A stretch of 16,312 nt of DNA from Alphaproteobacteria bacterium (GTDB lineage Bacteria > Pseudomonadota > Alphaproteobacteria > Zavarziniales > Zavarziniaceae). Made by a program: the position numbers and the translations under genes. Positions 6,765 to 13,710 of the stretch are shown here, in pieces (position 1 is the first letter of the stretch; each line of letters opens with the position of its first letter). The notes beneath the pieces were generated by a model. The model was not told the DNA's origin. It made no database searches and was given only the letters and a program-made list of their open reading frames with translations. The stretch spans positions 1 through 16,312 of the forward strand of contig JAJFJE010000403.1 in assembly GCA_021774355.1 (NCBI GenBank). Direction: 5' to 3'.

Positions 6765-7226
6765 ATGACAACCGACGACAACGCGACGCTTACGCCGGCC
6801 GACCGGCCGTACTGGATGGGAGTGCTGGCCCGGGCGCCGGCCGCTGCCCTCGAGACCGCCTGGGCGGGTGTGGCGCCGGGCCCCGCCTGGCACCTTCTGC
6901 GGGCCCCGGAATGTGGCCTGGTGATGGTCCAGGGCCGGGCCGGGGGCAATGGCCAGCCGTTCAATCTGGGCGAGATGACGGCCACCCGGTGCAGCGTGCA
7001 ACTCGCTGACGGCACGGTGGGCCATGGCTATGTCGCCGGGCGCGACCGCCGCAAGGCCGAACTTGCGGCGCTGTTCGACGCCCTGCTGCAAGGCCCGGCG
7101 GGGCCGGGCCTGATGGCCAGCCTGATCGCGCCCCTGGCCGCCCAGGCCGCTGCCGCCCGGACCGAGACGAGCCGTGCGGCCGCCGCCACCCGGGTCGATT
7201 TCCTTGGCCTCGTCCGCAGCCGGTGA
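6765..7226 (+). CDS. phnG: PhnG, carbon-phosphorus lyase core subunit
   Basis: The 153-aa protein has the size and sequence character of PhnG. Typical blocks are the N-terminal WMGVLARAP, LRAPECGLVMVQGRAGGNGQPFNLGEMTATRCSVQL in the middle, then GHGYVAGRDRRKAELAALFDAL and a C-terminal AATRVDFLGLVR. PhnG is part of the PhnGHIJ core complex and works with PhnI, PhnH and PhnL to transfer an alkylphosphonate onto the C1 of ATP's ribose, releasing adenine. It is the first gene of the operon; ATG 6765 is preceded by GGTGGGG. Its ATG overlaps the TGA of a long plus-strand frame that runs antisense to phnF. phnH starts 4 bp after its stop. Confidence 0.93.
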   Translation: MTTDDNATLTPADRPYWMGVLARAPAAALETAWAGVAPGPAWHLLRAPECGLVMVQGRAGGNGQPFNLGEMTATRCSVQLADGTVGHGYVAGRDRRKAELAALFDALLQGPAGPGLMASLIAPLAAQAAAARTETSRAAAATRVDFLGLVRSR

Positions 7227-7230
7227 TGTC

Positions 7231-7827
7231 ATGACCGCTTCGTTCCCCGCGGGCCTCGCCCCCGGCTTTGCCGACCCGGCCCTGGCCGCCCAGGTGAGCT
7301 TCCGGGCCGCCCTGACCGCTTTGTCCGAGCCCGGGTGCCTGGTCGCCCTCGGCCACGGCCTGGCGCCGCCGCCGCCGCCGCTCGGCCCGGCCGCCGCCGC
7401 CTTGGCCCTGACCCTGCTCGACCACGACACGCCCCTGTGGCTGAGTCCGGCCCTGCGTCCGGCCGCGGCCTATCTGCGCTTCCATTGCGGCTGTCCCCCG
7501 GCGGCCGGGCCGGAGGCCGCCCGTTTCGCCGTCGTCACGGCGGCCGAACTGCCGCCCCTCGCGGTCTTTGCCGCCGGCAGCGACGACTATCCCGACCACT
7601 CCGCCACCGTCATCGTCGACGTCGCGGGGCTGCGGGCGGGCGGTCCCCTGGTGCTGTCCGGGCCCGGCATCGCCGACCGGGCGACCCTTGCGGCGGACGG
7701 CTTGCCGGCGGATTTCCTGGCCTGCTGGGCGGCCAACCGGGGCCGCTTTCCCCGCGGTGTCGATCTTCTCCTGACCTGCGGGCCGCTGCTGTGCGGCCTG
7801 CCCCGCACCACCCTTGTGGGAGGCTGA
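7231..7827 (+). CDS. phnH: PhnH, carbon-phosphorus lyase core subunit
   Basis: The 198-aa protein matches PhnH (about 194 aa in E. coli). It has an N-terminal PGFADPALAAQVSFRAALTALSEPG block, DHDTPLWLSP, and a C-terminal region LSGPGIADRATLAADGLPADFLACWAANRGRFPRGVDLLLTCG, all typical for the family. PhnH has a degenerate PLP-transferase-like fold without cofactor and is a structural subunit of PhnGHIJ. The start at 7231 lies 4 bp after phnG; in-frame upstream codons would overlap phnG and are unlike the family. phnI begins 3 bp after its stop, in line with a single translated operon. GC content is extreme, with long runs of Ala and Pro codons, as across the cluster. Confidence 0.92.
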   Translation: MTASFPAGLAPGFADPALAAQVSFRAALTALSEPGCLVALGHGLAPPPPPLGPAAAALALTLLDHDTPLWLSPALRPAAAYLRFHCGCPPAAGPEAARFAVVTAAELPPLAVFAAGSDDYPDHSATVIVDVAGLRAGGPLVLSGPGIADRATLAADGLPADFLACWAANRGRFPRGVDLLLTCGPLLCGLPRTTLVGG

Positions 7828-7830
7828 TCC

Positions 7831-8922
7831 ATGTATGTGGCCCTGAAAGGCGGCGAACAGGCGATCGACAATGCCCATGCCTGGCTGGCGGAAGAACGGC
7901 GCGGCGACCCGTCGGTGCCGGCCCTTTCGGCGACGCAGATCGCCGGGCAACTGGGCCTGGCGGTCGACCGGGTGATGGCCGAAGGGGCGCTTCACGACCG
8001 CGAGCTGGCGGCCTTGGCGATTCGCCAGGCCCGGGGCGACCTGATCGAGGCGATCTTCCTGGTCCGGGCCTATCGCACCACCCTGCCGCGGTTCGGCACC
8101 GCGCAGCCGGTCGATACCGCGGCGATGGCCCTGCAGCGCCGGGTCTCGGCCACCTTCAAGGACATTCCCGGTGGCCAGATCCTGGGTCCGACCTTCGACT
8201 ACACCCACCGCCTGCTCGATTTTGCCGCGGCCGCCGACCCGTCGCCGGCGCCCCGGGCGGCCGAGCCGCTGCCGGCGGCAATGCCCCGTGTGCTCGACCT
8301 GATGGGCGCCGAGGGCCTGATCGAGACGCCGCCGGCGGCGGCGGGCGACGCCGTCGCCGATCTGACCCGCGAACCCCTGGACTTTCCCGCCGGGCGCGAC
8401 CTGCGCCTGCAGGCGCTGGCCCGGGGCGACGAGGGCTTCCTGCTGGCGCTTGGCTATTCCACCCAGCGCGGCTATGGCAGCACCCACCCCTTTGCCGGTG
8501 AGATCCGCATCGGCACCGTGGCGGTCGAATTCGTGCCGCCCGAACTGGGCTTCGCCGTGGCGCTCGGCGATATCGACCTCACCGAATGCGAGATGGTCAA
8601 CCAGTTCAAGGGCTCGGCTATGGCGCCGCCGCAGTTCACCCGGGGCTATGGCCTGGTGTTCGGCCATGGCGAGCGCAAGGCCATGGCCATGGCCCTGGTC
8701 GACCGCGCCCTGCGGGCCGCGGAACTGGGCGAGACCGTGAAGGGGCCCGCCCAGGACGTGGAATTCGTCCTGTCCCATTGCGACAACGTCCAGGCGACCG
8801 GCTTCGTCGAGCATCTGAAGCTGCCCCATTATGTCGATTTCCAGTCGGAACTGGAGCTGGTGCGGCGGCTGCGCCGGGCGGCCGCGGCGACCCTGGCGGC
8901 CGAACGGGAGGCTGCGGAATGA
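7831..8922 (+). CDS. phnI: PhnI, carbon-phosphorus lyase core subunit (nucleosidase / phosphonate transfer)
   Basis: The 363-aa protein begins MYVALKGGEQAIDNAHAWL, the very conserved PhnI N-terminus, and continues with IRQARGDLIEAIFLVRAYRTTLPR. Late conserved blocks are LALGYSTQRGYGSTHPFAGEIR, VEFVPPELGFAVALGDIDLTECEMVNQFKG and VLSHCDNVQATGFVEHLKLPHYVDFQSELELVR. PhnI, with PhnG, PhnH and PhnL, forms alpha-D-ribose 1-alkylphosphonate 5-triphosphate from ATP and phosphonate; alone it can act as a purine nucleosidase. Length is close to E. coli PhnI (354). Its stop overlaps the phnJ start (ATGA at 8919-8922), suggesting translational coupling that would help keep the subunits equimolar. Confidence 0.95.
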   Translation: MYVALKGGEQAIDNAHAWLAEERRGDPSVPALSATQIAGQLGLAVDRVMAEGALHDRELAALAIRQARGDLIEAIFLVRAYRTTLPRFGTAQPVDTAAMALQRRVSATFKDIPGGQILGPTFDYTHRLLDFAAAADPSPAPRAAEPLPAAMPRVLDLMGAEGLIETPPAAAGDAVADLTREPLDFPAGRDLRLQALARGDEGFLLALGYSTQRGYGSTHPFAGEIRIGTVAVEFVPPELGFAVALGDIDLTECEMVNQFKGSAMAPPQFTRGYGLVFGHGERKAMAMALVDRALRAAELGETVKGPAQDVEFVLSHCDNVQATGFVEHLKLPHYVDFQSELELVRRLRRAAAATLAAEREAAE

Positions 8923-9767
8923 CCGGCGCCGACTACAATTTCGCCTATCTGGACGAGCAGACCAAGCGGATGATCCGCCGCGCCATCCTGAAGGCGGTGG
9001 CAATCCCCGGCTATCAGGTGCCCTTTGCCGCGCGCGAGATGCCGCTGCCCTATGGCTGGGGCACCGGCGGCATCCAGGTGACCGCCGCGGTGATCGGTCC
9101 CGACGACGTCCTCAAGGTGATCGACCAGGGTGCCGACGACACCACCAATGCGGTCAGCATCCGCCGCTTCTTCAGGCGCATGGCCGGGGTTGCGACGACC
9201 GAACACACCGCCGAGGCGACGATCATCCAGACCCGCCACCGCATTCCCGAGACGCCGCTCGCCGCCGGCCAGATCCTGGTCTACCAGGTGCCGATCCCCG
9301 AGCCCCTGCGCTGGCTGGAGCCGCGCGACACCGAAACCCGGCGGATGCATGCCCTCAGGGACTACGGCGCCATGCAGGTCAATCTCTACGAAGACATCGC
9401 CCGCCACGGCGCCATCGCCAAATCCTACGACTATCCGGTGCTGGTCAACGGCCACTACATCATGTCGCCCAGCCCGATCCCCAAATTCGACAATCCCAAG
9501 ATGGACCGCAGCCCGGCGCTGCAGTTGTTCGGCGCCGGGCGCGAGCGGCGGATCTATGCGGTGCCGCCCCACACCCCGGTGCGCAGCCTGGATTTCGACG
9601 ACTATCCCTTCACCGTGCAGCGCTGGGACGAATGCTGTGCCCTGTGCGGCGCGACCGACAGTTTTCTCGACGAGATGATCATGGACGACCGCGGCAGCCG
9701 CCTGTTCATCTGCTCGGACTCGGACTATTGCCGGGGCCGCCAGGGCGCCGGGGAGGCCGCGGAATGA
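8919..9767 (+). CDS. phnJ: PhnJ, radical-SAM carbon-phosphorus lyase
   Basis: This is the enzyme that breaks the C-P bond, converting ribose 1-alkylphosphonate 5-phosphate to 5-phosphoribosyl 1,2-cyclic phosphate and the alkane. The 282-aa protein begins with a typical YNFAYLDEQTKRMIRRAILKAVAIPGYQVPFA and keeps MPLPYGWGTGG. The four functional cysteines are all present at 240, 243, 265 and 271 (CALCG and ICSDSDYC), one residue lower than E. coli Cys241, 244, 266 and 272, of which three bind the 4Fe-4S cluster and one serves as the thiyl radical. It is joined to phnI and phnK by ATGA overlaps. Nothing suggests inactivation. Confidence 0.96.
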   Translation: MTGADYNFAYLDEQTKRMIRRAILKAVAIPGYQVPFAAREMPLPYGWGTGGIQVTAAVIGPDDVLKVIDQGADDTTNAVSIRRFFRRMAGVATTEHTAEATIIQTRHRIPETPLAAGQILVYQVPIPEPLRWLEPRDTETRRMHALRDYGAMQVNLYEDIARHGAIAKSYDYPVLVNGHYIMSPSPIPKFDNPKMDRSPALQLFGAGRERRIYAVPPHTPVRSLDFDDYPFTVQRWDECCALCGATDSFLDEMIMDDRGSRLFICSDSDYCRGRQGAGEAAE

Positions 9768-10537
9768 CCGGGTCCGGGCCGATCCTGACGGCCGAAGGAC
9801 TGGGCCATGATTTCGGCCGGCGGATGGCCTTTACCGCCGTCGATCTGGCGCTGTGGCCGGGCGAGGTGCTGGGCATTGTCGGTGAATCCGGGGCCGGCAA
9901 GACGACCTTGCTGCGCGGCCTGTCGGCCCAGTTGACGCCGTGCCGCGGCCGGGTCCTCTACGGCGACCGCCAGGGCCGGCAGATCGACCTCTATGCCCAG
10001 TCCGAAGCGGAAAGGCGGCTGCTGCTGCGCACCGACTGGGGCATCGTCCACCAGAATGCGGCGGACGGGCTGCGCATGAATGTCTCGGCCGGGGGCAATG
10101 TGGGCGAGCGGCTGATGGCGGTGGGCGAACGCCATTACGGCCAGATCCGGGCCCGAGCGGCCGATTGGCTGGCGCGGGTCGATCTCGATGTCGGCCGCCT
10201 GGACGAACTGCCCAGCAGCTTCTCCGGCGGCATGCAGCAGCGGCTGCAGATCGCCCGCACCCTGGTCACGGCACCGCGCCTGGTCTTCATGGACGAGCCG
10301 ACCGGCGGCCTCGACGTCTCGGTCCAGGCCCGGCTGCTCGACCTGCTGCGCCGCCTGGTCGGGCAATACGGCCTGGCGGCGGTGGTGGTAACCCACGATC
10401 TCCATGTGGTGCGCCTGCTGGCCCACCGCCTGATGGTGATGAAAGGCGGGCTGGTGGTGGAAAGCGGCCTGACCGACCAGGTGCTGGACGATCCCCAGCA
10501 TCCCTATACCCAATTGCTCGTCTCGTCGGTGCTGTGA
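9764..10537 (+). CDS. phnK: PhnK, ABC-type ATPase of the C-P lyase complex
   Basis: The 257-aa ABC ATPase has Walker A GESGAGKT (40-47), Q-loop Gln97 in VHQNAADGLRMNVSAGGN, signature FSGGMQQ (153-159), Walker B LVFMDE (173-178) and switch His211. The ADGLRMNVSAGGNVGERLM stretch is typical of PhnK rather than of dipeptide importers. PhnK binds the PhnGHIJ core through PhnJ, recruits PhnL and couples ATP hydrolysis to turnover; it is not a transporter. Its ATG overlaps the phnJ stop, and its TGA overlaps the phnL ATG by one base. The C-terminal HPYTQLLVSSVL is shared with oligopeptide-type ATPases and is normal here. Confidence 0.94.
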   Translation: MTGSGPILTAEGLGHDFGRRMAFTAVDLALWPGEVLGIVGESGAGKTTLLRGLSAQLTPCRGRVLYGDRQGRQIDLYAQSEAERRLLLRTDWGIVHQNAADGLRMNVSAGGNVGERLMAVGERHYGQIRARAADWLARVDLDVGRLDELPSSFSGGMQQRLQIARTLVTAPRLVFMDEPTGGLDVSVQARLLDLLRRLVGQYGLAAVVVTHDLHVVRLLAHRLMVMKGGLVVESGLTDQVLDDPQHPYTQLLVSSVL

Positions 10538-11250
10538 TGGAACAGCCGTCTGCGGATACCATGATCGCCATCGAAGGCCTGGCCAAGCGCTTCGTCCTGC
10601 ACCATCAGGGCGGCGCCGAGATCCCGGTTCTGGCTGGGCTGGACCTGACCGTGCGGGCCGGCGAGTGCGTCGCCCTGGTGGGCCCTTCGGGGGTCGGCAA
10701 GTCGACCATATTGCGCTGCCTCTACGGCAATTACCTGGCCTCGGCCGGCCATCTGTGGCTGCGCCACGATGGCCGGATGGTCGACCTCGCCGCCCTGGAA
10801 CCCCAGGCGGTGCTGGCCCTGCGGCGCCAGACCATCGGCTATGTCAGCCAGTTCCTGCGGGTGGTGCCGCGGGTGCCCGCCCTCGACATCGTGGCCGAGC
10901 CGCTGATCGCCGATGGCCTTGACGAGGCGGCGGCGCGGCGCCGGGCGGCGGACCTGCTGAGCCGGCTGCGCATCCCCCCGGCACTGTGGCCGCTGGCCCC
11001 GGCGACCTTTTCCGGCGGCGAGCAGCAGCGCGTCAACATTGCGCGGGGCTTTGCGGTGGCCCAGCCGATCCTGCTGCTGGACGAGCCGACCGCGGCGCTC
11101 GACGATGGCAACCGCCGAACGGTGGTGGCGATGATCGGGGAACGCAAGCAGGCCGGCACGGCCATTGTCGGCATTTTTCACGACGAGGCGGTGCGCGATC
11201 AGGTCGCCGACCGCCTGTTCGATATCGCAGCGGCGAGGCAGGCGGCATGA
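10537..11250 (+). CDS. phnL: PhnL, ABC-type ATPase of the C-P lyase complex
   Basis: The 237-aa protein is the second ATPase of the pathway. Walker A is GPSGVGKS (49-56), the Q-loop is SQFLRVVPRVPALDIVAEPL (from 104), the signature FSGGEQQ (158-164), Walker B ILLLDE (178-183) and the switch histidine His215 in FHDE. The FLRVVPRVPALDIVAEP segment and the RCLYGNY following Walker A are typical of PhnL. PhnL acts with PhnGHI in phosphonate loading and, with PhnK, forms a heterodimeric ATPase on the core complex. The start at 10537 overlaps the phnK stop as TGATG. An internal ATG at 10561 (MIAIEGLAKRF) is an alternative that would still keep the domain whole. Its stop overlaps phnM as ATGA. Confidence 0.93.
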   Translation: MEQPSADTMIAIEGLAKRFVLHHQGGAEIPVLAGLDLTVRAGECVALVGPSGVGKSTILRCLYGNYLASAGHLWLRHDGRMVDLAALEPQAVLALRRQTIGYVSQFLRVVPRVPALDIVAEPLIADGLDEAAARRRAADLLSRLRIPPALWPLAPATFSGGEQQRVNIARGFAVAQPILLLDEPTAALDDGNRRTVVAMIGERKQAGTAIVGIFHDEAVRDQVADRLFDIAAARQAA

Positions 11251-12386
11251 CTGACAGGGCGTTCGTGCATGGCCGGGTGGTGCTGGCCGATCGGGTGGCT
11301 GAAACCGAGGTGACGGTCAGCGACGGCGTGATCGCCGCCATCGGCCGGTCGCCGGGCCAGGCCTGGGACATTGTCGATCTCGAGGGCGATTATCTGCTGC
11401 CCGGCCTGGTCGAACTCCATACCGACAATCTGGAAAAGCATTTCGAGCCCCGCCCCGGCGTGTTCTGGCCGTCGCCCCTGGCGGCCCTGCTGGCCCATGA
11501 CGGCCAGGTCGCGGCGGCCGGCATCACCACGGTGCTGGACGCCGTCTGCATCGGCGACCTGGACAGCGACGGGGTCCGTGCCGCCATGCTCGAACGCTCC
11601 ATCGCGGCCCTGCGCGAGGCCTGCGGGGCCGCGGTGCTGCGCGCCGACCATTATCTCCACCTGCGCTGCGAACTGGCCGATCCGGGCCTGGGCGAGTCGT
11701 TCGAACGGCTGGTCGACGAGCCGCGCCTGCGCCTGATCTCGGTGATGGACCACACGCCGGGCCAGCGCCAATGGACCGACATCGCGACCTTTGCCCAATA
11801 TCACCGGGACGAAGGCTGGTCCGCCGCGGAACTGGAGGCCCAGGTGGTCCTGCGCCAGCGCCTGATGGCGGATCACTCCGCCCGCCACCGGGCCCAGATC
11901 GTGGCCCGCGGCCGGGCCCTCGGGGTGCCCCTGGCGAGCCATGACGACACCACCCGGGACCATGTCGCCGAGGCCGTCGCCGAAGGCATCGCCATCGCCG
12001 AATTCCCCACCACCCGGCTGGCGGCCGAACTTGCCCGGGCCAACGGCATGGCGGTGATCATGGGGGCGCCCAACCTGGTCCGCGGCGGCTCCCATTCGGG
12101 CAATGTGGCGACCGCCGAACTGGCCGAGGCCGGCCTGGTCAATGCCCTGTCTTCGGACTACGTGCCGTCCAGCCTGCTCCATGCGGCGTTCCTGCTTCAC
12201 AGCCGGCACGGCGTGCCGCTTGCCGCCAGTGTCGCCATGGTCAGCGGCCAGCCGGCCGCCATGGTCGGGCTCGACGATCGCGGCCGGATCGCCGAAGGGC
12301 TGCGTGCCGACCTGATCCGGGTCCGCCTGCTGGGCGAGGTGCCGGTGGTGCGCGGCGCCTGGTGTCAGGGACGGCGTGTCCTGTGA
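11247..12386 (+). CDS. phnM: PhnM, alpha-D-ribose 1-methylphosphonate 5-triphosphate diphosphatase
   Basis: The 379-aa amidohydrolase is nearly the same length as E. coli PhnM (378) and shares its canonical blocks: LLPGLVELHTDNLEKHFEPRPGV (HxD at 58-60), AGITTVLDAVCIGD, HLRCEL (138-143), MDHTPGQRQW (168-176), LASHDD (229-234), IAEFPTT, IMGAPNLVRGGSHSGNVA (271-288) and LSSDYVPSSLL. It hydrolyses the triphosphate of the ribosyl phosphonate to the 5-phosphate and pyrophosphate before PhnJ acts. It sits between phnL (ATGA overlap) and the DUF1045 gene (GTGA overlap). This is the orthodox operon copy; the other phnM-like gene at 4597-5745 is divergent in sequence and separately controlled. Confidence 0.95.
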   Translation: MTDRAFVHGRVVLADRVAETEVTVSDGVIAAIGRSPGQAWDIVDLEGDYLLPGLVELHTDNLEKHFEPRPGVFWPSPLAALLAHDGQVAAAGITTVLDAVCIGDLDSDGVRAAMLERSIAALREACGAAVLRADHYLHLRCELADPGLGESFERLVDEPRLRLISVMDHTPGQRQWTDIATFAQYHRDEGWSAAELEAQVVLRQRLMADHSARHRAQIVARGRALGVPLASHDDTTRDHVAEAVAEGIAIAEFPTTRLAAELARANGMAVIMGAPNLVRGGSHSGNVATAELAEAGLVNALSSDYVPSSLLHAAFLLHSRHGVPLAASVAMVSGQPAAMVGLDDRGRIAEGLRADLIRVRLLGEVPVVRGAWCQGRRVL

Positions 12387-13087
12387 CCACGCGCTATGCG
12401 GTCTATTACGCGCCCCGGCCCGAACAGGCCCTGGCGAACCTGGGCCGCAGCTGGCTGGGGCGCGATGCCGAGACGGGCGCGGCCGTGCCGCCGCCGTCCT
12501 GGACCGAAGACTGGGCGGCCGAATGGCCGGGCCTGACGGCCGAGCCCCGGCGCTATGGCTTTCACGGGACGCTGAAGCCGCCCTTCCGCCTGGCCGCGGG
12601 CGGCACGGTCGAAGCCCTCCATGGCGCCGTGGCACGCCTTGCGGCCGACCACCGGCCGGTCGCCCTGGCGGGCTTGCAACCGGCCGTGCTGGACGGCTTT
12701 CTGGCCCTGGTCGAGACGGTGCCCTGTGCCGCCCTGGCGGCCCTGGCCGACGCCTGTGTCACCGAACTGGACCGGTTCCGGGCGCCGCCCACGGCCGCCG
12801 AACTGGCGCGCCGCCGGGCCGCGCCCCTGACCCCGCGCCAGGACGATAACCTCCGCCGCTGGGGCTATCCATACGTCTTCGACATGTTCCGCTTTCACAT
12901 GACCCTGACCGGGCGGGTTGCCGAGCGCGCCCGGCGCGACGCCCTGGAAGCGCTGCTGACGGCCCATTTCGGGACGGCATTGGCGGGTCCGGTGGCGGTC
13001 GAGGACCTGTGCCTGTTCGTCGAGCCGGCGCCGGGCGCGCCCTTTACCGTCCTGGCCCGCTGGCCCCTGGGCGGCGCCGCGCCGTGA
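12383..13087 (+). CDS. DUF1045 protein, 2H phosphoesterase-like, phosphonate operon associated
   Basis: The 234-aa protein belongs to the phosphonate-operon DUF1045 group. It carries two H-x-T motifs, HGTL (61-64, in RYGFHGTLKPPFRL) and HMTL (172-175, in FRFHMTLTGR), about 110 residues apart, the signature of the 2H phosphoesterase superfamily, whose known members open cyclic phosphates or 2'-5' phosphodiesters. A conserved LTPRQDDNLRRWGYPYVFDMFRFHMTLTG block is typical of the group. The GTG start at 12383 overlaps the phnM TGA (GTGA), and phnN starts in the same way at its end. Given its place between phnM and phnN and the absence of phnP, hydrolysis of 5-phosphoribosyl 1,2-cyclic phosphate to ribose 1,5-bisphosphate is the natural hypothesis, but this is inferred, not shown. 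Confidence 0.88.
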   Translation: MTTRYAVYYAPRPEQALANLGRSWLGRDAETGAAVPPPSWTEDWAAEWPGLTAEPRRYGFHGTLKPPFRLAAGGTVEALHGAVARLAADHRPVALAGLQPAVLDGFLALVETVPCAALAALADACVTELDRFRAPPTAAELARRRAAPLTPRQDDNLRRWGYPYVFDMFRFHMTLTGRVAERARRDALEALLTAHFGTALAGPVAVEDLCLFVEPAPGAPFTVLARWPLGGAAP

Positions 13088-13659
13088 CCGGCCGCCTGGT
13101 CTATCTGATCGGGCCGTCCGGTGCGGGCAAGGACAGCCTGATCGCCTATGCCCGGGCGGCGGAGCCGGCCGGCGTGGTCTTTGCCCACCGCTATATCACC
13201 CGGCCGGCGGGGGCGGGCGGCGAGAACCATGTCGCCCTGTCGCCGGCCGAATTTGCCCGCCGCCGGGCCGCCGGCTGCTTTGCCCTGAGCTGGACCAGCC
13301 ATGGCCTGGATTATGGCCTGGGCCGGGAGATCGACCTGTGGTGCGCGGCCGGCCTCGCGGTGGTCGCCAATGGCTCCCGGGCGGCCCTGCCGGCCGCTGC
13401 GGCGCGCTTTCCCGACCTTCTGCCGGTGCTGGTCACGGTGGACGTCGCGCGGCTCGCGGCACGGCTGCACCAGCGCGAACGGGCGAGCGACGGCGCATTG
13501 GAGGCCCGGCTGGCCCGGGCGACAACCCTGGCGGTCGCCCATCCGGCCCTGGTCCGGCTGGACAATAACGGGCCCATCGAGCGCGCCGGCGCAGCCTTCC
13601 TTGGCCTGCTGGAGGATTGGCGGAATGAGGGTCCTTCCGCCAATCCTCCAACGCGTTGA
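13084..13659 (+). CDS. phnN: PhnN, ribose 1,5-bisphosphate phosphokinase
   Basis: The 191-aa kinase has a guanylate-kinase-like P-loop GPSGAGKDS (10-18) near the N-terminus, the AHRYITRPAGAGGENHVALSPAEF segment typical of PhnN, then FALSWTSHGLDYGLGREID and VVANGSR. It converts ribose 1,5-bisphosphate plus ATP to PRPP, which returns the C-P lyase product to nucleotide metabolism. The GTG start at 13084 overlaps the stop of the DUF1045 gene (GTGA). It appears to be the last gene of the operon. The final codons, which encode EDWRNEGPSANPPTR, are built into a 16-bp perfect inverted repeat at 13610-13650, so the protein's tail is shaped by a DNA/RNA hairpin. Confidence 0.92.
   Translation: MTGRLVYLIGPSGAGKDSLIAYARAAEPAGVVFAHRYITRPAGAGGENHVALSPAEFARRRAAGCFALSWTSHGLDYGLGREIDLWCAAGLAVVANGSRAALPAAAARFPDLLPVLVTVDVARLAARLHQRERASDGALEARLARATTLAVAHPALVRLDNNGPIERAGAAFLGLLEDWRNEGPSANPPTR
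13610..13650. terminator. 16-bp perfect inverted repeat between convergent phosphonate operons
   Basis: TGGAGGATTGGCGGAA (13610-13625) and its exact complement TTCCGCCAATCCTCCA (13635-13650) enclose a 9-nt loop. The element lies inside the last codons of phnN and about 60 bp past the stop of the convergent HD-oxygenase gene, so it can fold in both transcripts. Neither strand has a T-run after the stem, so it is better described as a strong 3'-end hairpin (Rho-assisted termination or protection from exonucleases) than as a canonical intrinsic terminator. Confidence 0.6.
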
Positions 13660-13710
13660 ACTAACGCACCGTCAGACGGCGCGCCGGATTCCACGTCGCC
13701 CGAAGATGCG

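Noticed and set aside
6961..9003. A 680-codon open frame on the minus strand opposite phnG, phnH, phnI and the start of phnJ.
   Set aside because: It mirrors clearly conserved C-P lyase genes. Its composition (Gly, Arg, Gln, Ala-rich with no recognisable motif) is what high-GC antisense frames look like.
11199..12635. A 478-codon minus-strand frame opposite the operon phnM.
   Set aside because: It is antisense to an unambiguous PhnM, with no family-like sequence and no start signals.
13660..13710. Possible extra gene or second terminator between phnN and the HD-oxygenase gene.
   Set aside because: Only very short imperfect pairings around CCGTC/GACGG with almost no loop were seen, and there is no start with a ribosome site.
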